Part shown: positions 62,580 to 64,000 of the stretch, one piece after another
Numbering within the stretch: the stretch's first letter is position 1
Layout: each line of letters opens with the position of its first letter
DNA from: CALKWS01 sp051020515
GTDB taxonomy: Bacteria > Actinomycetota > Actinomycetes > Actinomycetales > Beutenbergiaceae
Assembly (NCBI RefSeq): GCF_051020515.1
Contig: NZ_CP194857.1
Coordinates: forward strand, 4,030,001 to 4,094,000
Direction of reading: 5' to 3'
DNA length: 64,000 bases
Notes under the pieces: model-generated
What the model saw: only the letters and a program-made list of their open reading frames with translations
Databases searched by the model: none
What the model was told of the DNA's origin: nothing
Program-made: the position numbers and the translations under genes

Positions 62580-64000
62580 GCCAACATCGCCTTCAACTCA
62601 GCGCGGCCCTGGGCAATCTCATCTTCGATCTGCTCGATATCGGCGATGATCTCCAGCGGGTCGCGGTGCTCGACGTCGTCGTAGACGATCTCCTTGTAGC
62701 GGTTGATCGACAGGTCGTAGCCCTGCTCGGCGATCTCCGCCTTGGGGACCGAGAACGAACTGTCGGTGCGCGCTCGGTCGCGTTCCGTCGTCGCCCGCTG
62801 TTGCCACCGGGTGAGCACATCGGGCAGGTCGTTGGCTTCGATCGGGTTGCGCTTGTCGTCCAGGGAGAAACCATCGGCAGTCACGTCGTAGAACCACACG
62901 TCATCGGTGCCGCCGGAGTCGGTCTTGGTGAAGCACAGGATCGCGGTGGACACCCCGGCGTAGGGCTTGAAAACACCGGAGGGCAGTTTCACCACCGCGT
63001 CCAGCTTCTGCTCCTCCACGAGTGTCCGGCGCAGATCCTTGTGCGCGTTCGACGACCCGAACAGCACGCCGTCGGGCACGATCACCGCCGCGCGGCCGCC
63101 GGGCTTGAGTAGCCGCAGGAACAGGGCGAGAAACAGCAACTCGGTCTTCTTGGTCTTCACCACCCGCAGGAGGTCCTTCGACGTCGACTCGTAGTCCAGC
63201 GACCCGGCGAACGGCGGATTTGCCAGGACCAGGGAGTACTGCTGGGCGTCAGCGGCGGCGCCCTCGGACAGGGAGTCGCGGTAGCGGATGTCCGGCGATT
63301 CGATGCCGTGCAGGAGCATGTTCATGCTGCCAATCCGAAGCATCGTGGAGTCGAAGTCGTAACCGTGGAACATGCTGCGGTGGAAGTGTTCGCGCTGCTT
63401 GGCGTTGGTCAGCGCGCTCGGGTGATGTTCGCGGATGTGTTCCGAAGCGCTGACCAAGAAGCCGGCGGTGCCGCAGGCGGGGTCGCAGATCTCATCCTCA
63501 GGGGGTCGGCGCCATCATCGCGACCATCAGGTTGATGATGTGCCGCGGCGTGCGGAACTGGCCGTTGGTGCCGGCGCTGGCGATCTTGGAGAGCAAATAC
63601 TCGTACAGGTCCCCGTTGGTGTCCCGGTCCTCCATCGGGATGTCACCGAGCATGTCCACCACGCGGCTGAGCAGCGCCGGGGTGGGGATGGTGAACCGGG
63701 CGTCCTTCATGTGCACTGAGTAGGTGGAGTCATCGCCGCCGACCTGCTGGCCCAGGCCGCGCAAGTACGGGAACACCTCATCGGAGACCAGTGCGTGCAT
63801 CTCAACCGGGTCGCGGTTGGCGAACCTGCTCCAGCGCAGGTGGTGCTGGTCGGGCAAGAACACCGGGTCCTCGATCTCACCGGTGATGCGGGCCTTCTTT
63901 TCCGCGATGGTCTGCAGGTCATCCAGCCGGCGCAGGAACAGCAGGTAGGTGATCTGCTCGATCACCTCCAACGGGTTGGAGATGCCGCCGGACCAGAAGG
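62576..64000 (-). CDS. hsdM: Type I restriction-modification methyltransferase subunit M, partial and frameshifted
   Basis: HsdM is the N6-adenine methyltransferase of the system. The frame enters from the right edge (FWSGGISNPLEVIEQITYLL), passes IPMEDRDTNGDLYEYLLSKI and GQFRTPRHIINLMVAMMAPTP, then changes frame at 63501-63505, where five G should be four. It continues EDEICDPACGTAGFL (SAM motif), with the catalytic NPPF in LVLANPPFAGSLD. It ends overlapping hsdS by four bases. The N-terminus lies outside the window. Confidence 0.94.

Overview
The window is a GC-rich actinobacterial chromosome segment, most likely from the order Micrococcales; the genus cannot be fixed from the sequence alone. 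The clearest sign is a minus-strand backbone in the conserved actinobacterial order dprA, yifB, yraN, DUF2469, rnhB, lepB, rplS, trmD, rimM, KH protein, rpsP, amidohydrolase, ffh, amt, ftsY, smc. The same order is known in Mycobacterium tuberculosis (Rv2896c to Rv2922c). A second backbone block, ndk-DUF4233-folC-ileS, follows. No tRNA, rRNA, CRISPR array or insertion sequence was recognised.

Layout. 1-5 kb: dprA (cut by the left edge), yifB, yraN and an orphan PTS EIIC-like protein. 5-10 kb: the ribosome and RNA-maturation run from DUF2469 to rpsP, including a TrmD fused to an acetyltransferase domain. 10.2-14 kb: a GntR-controlled operon of two ABC ATPases and two permeases, with an operator over its promoter. 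14.2-18.8 kb: a CUT1-type sugar ABC importer and an amidohydrolase. 18.9-28.8 kb: ffh, a TetR regulator, a STAS protein, amt, ftsY, a small membrane protein and smc. 29-37 kb: a PHP metallohydrolase, a RidA-like protein, and a LysR/putA/putP proline-use locus. 37-53 kb: ndk and DUF4233, then about 10 kb of accessory metabolism (dhaMLK, two DUF418 membrane proteins, a gamma-glutamyltransferase lipoprotein, pflB-pflA), then folC and ileS with a T-box leader. 53-56 kb: an unknown membrane protein and a response-regulator/thioredoxin-reductase-like fusion. 56-64 kb: a type I restriction-modification island (hsdM-hsdS-mrr, hsdR) with a YefM-YoeB toxin-antitoxin pair on the opposite strand between mrr and hsdR.

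The genes suggest a facultative anaerobe: pyruvate formate-lyase with its activase, and PTS-dependent dihydroxyacetone kinase, beside proline catabolism and sugar uptake.

A major caveat concerns sequence quality. Fifteen genes, several of them normally essential (smc, trmD, yifB, rnhB, hsdM, pflB and others), are split by one frame change each. Every one can be explained by an extra base in a short homopolymer or an extra dinucleotide in a short repeat, most simply as uncorrected insertion errors in the assembly. These genes are annotated below as single, full-length coding regions with the break position given.
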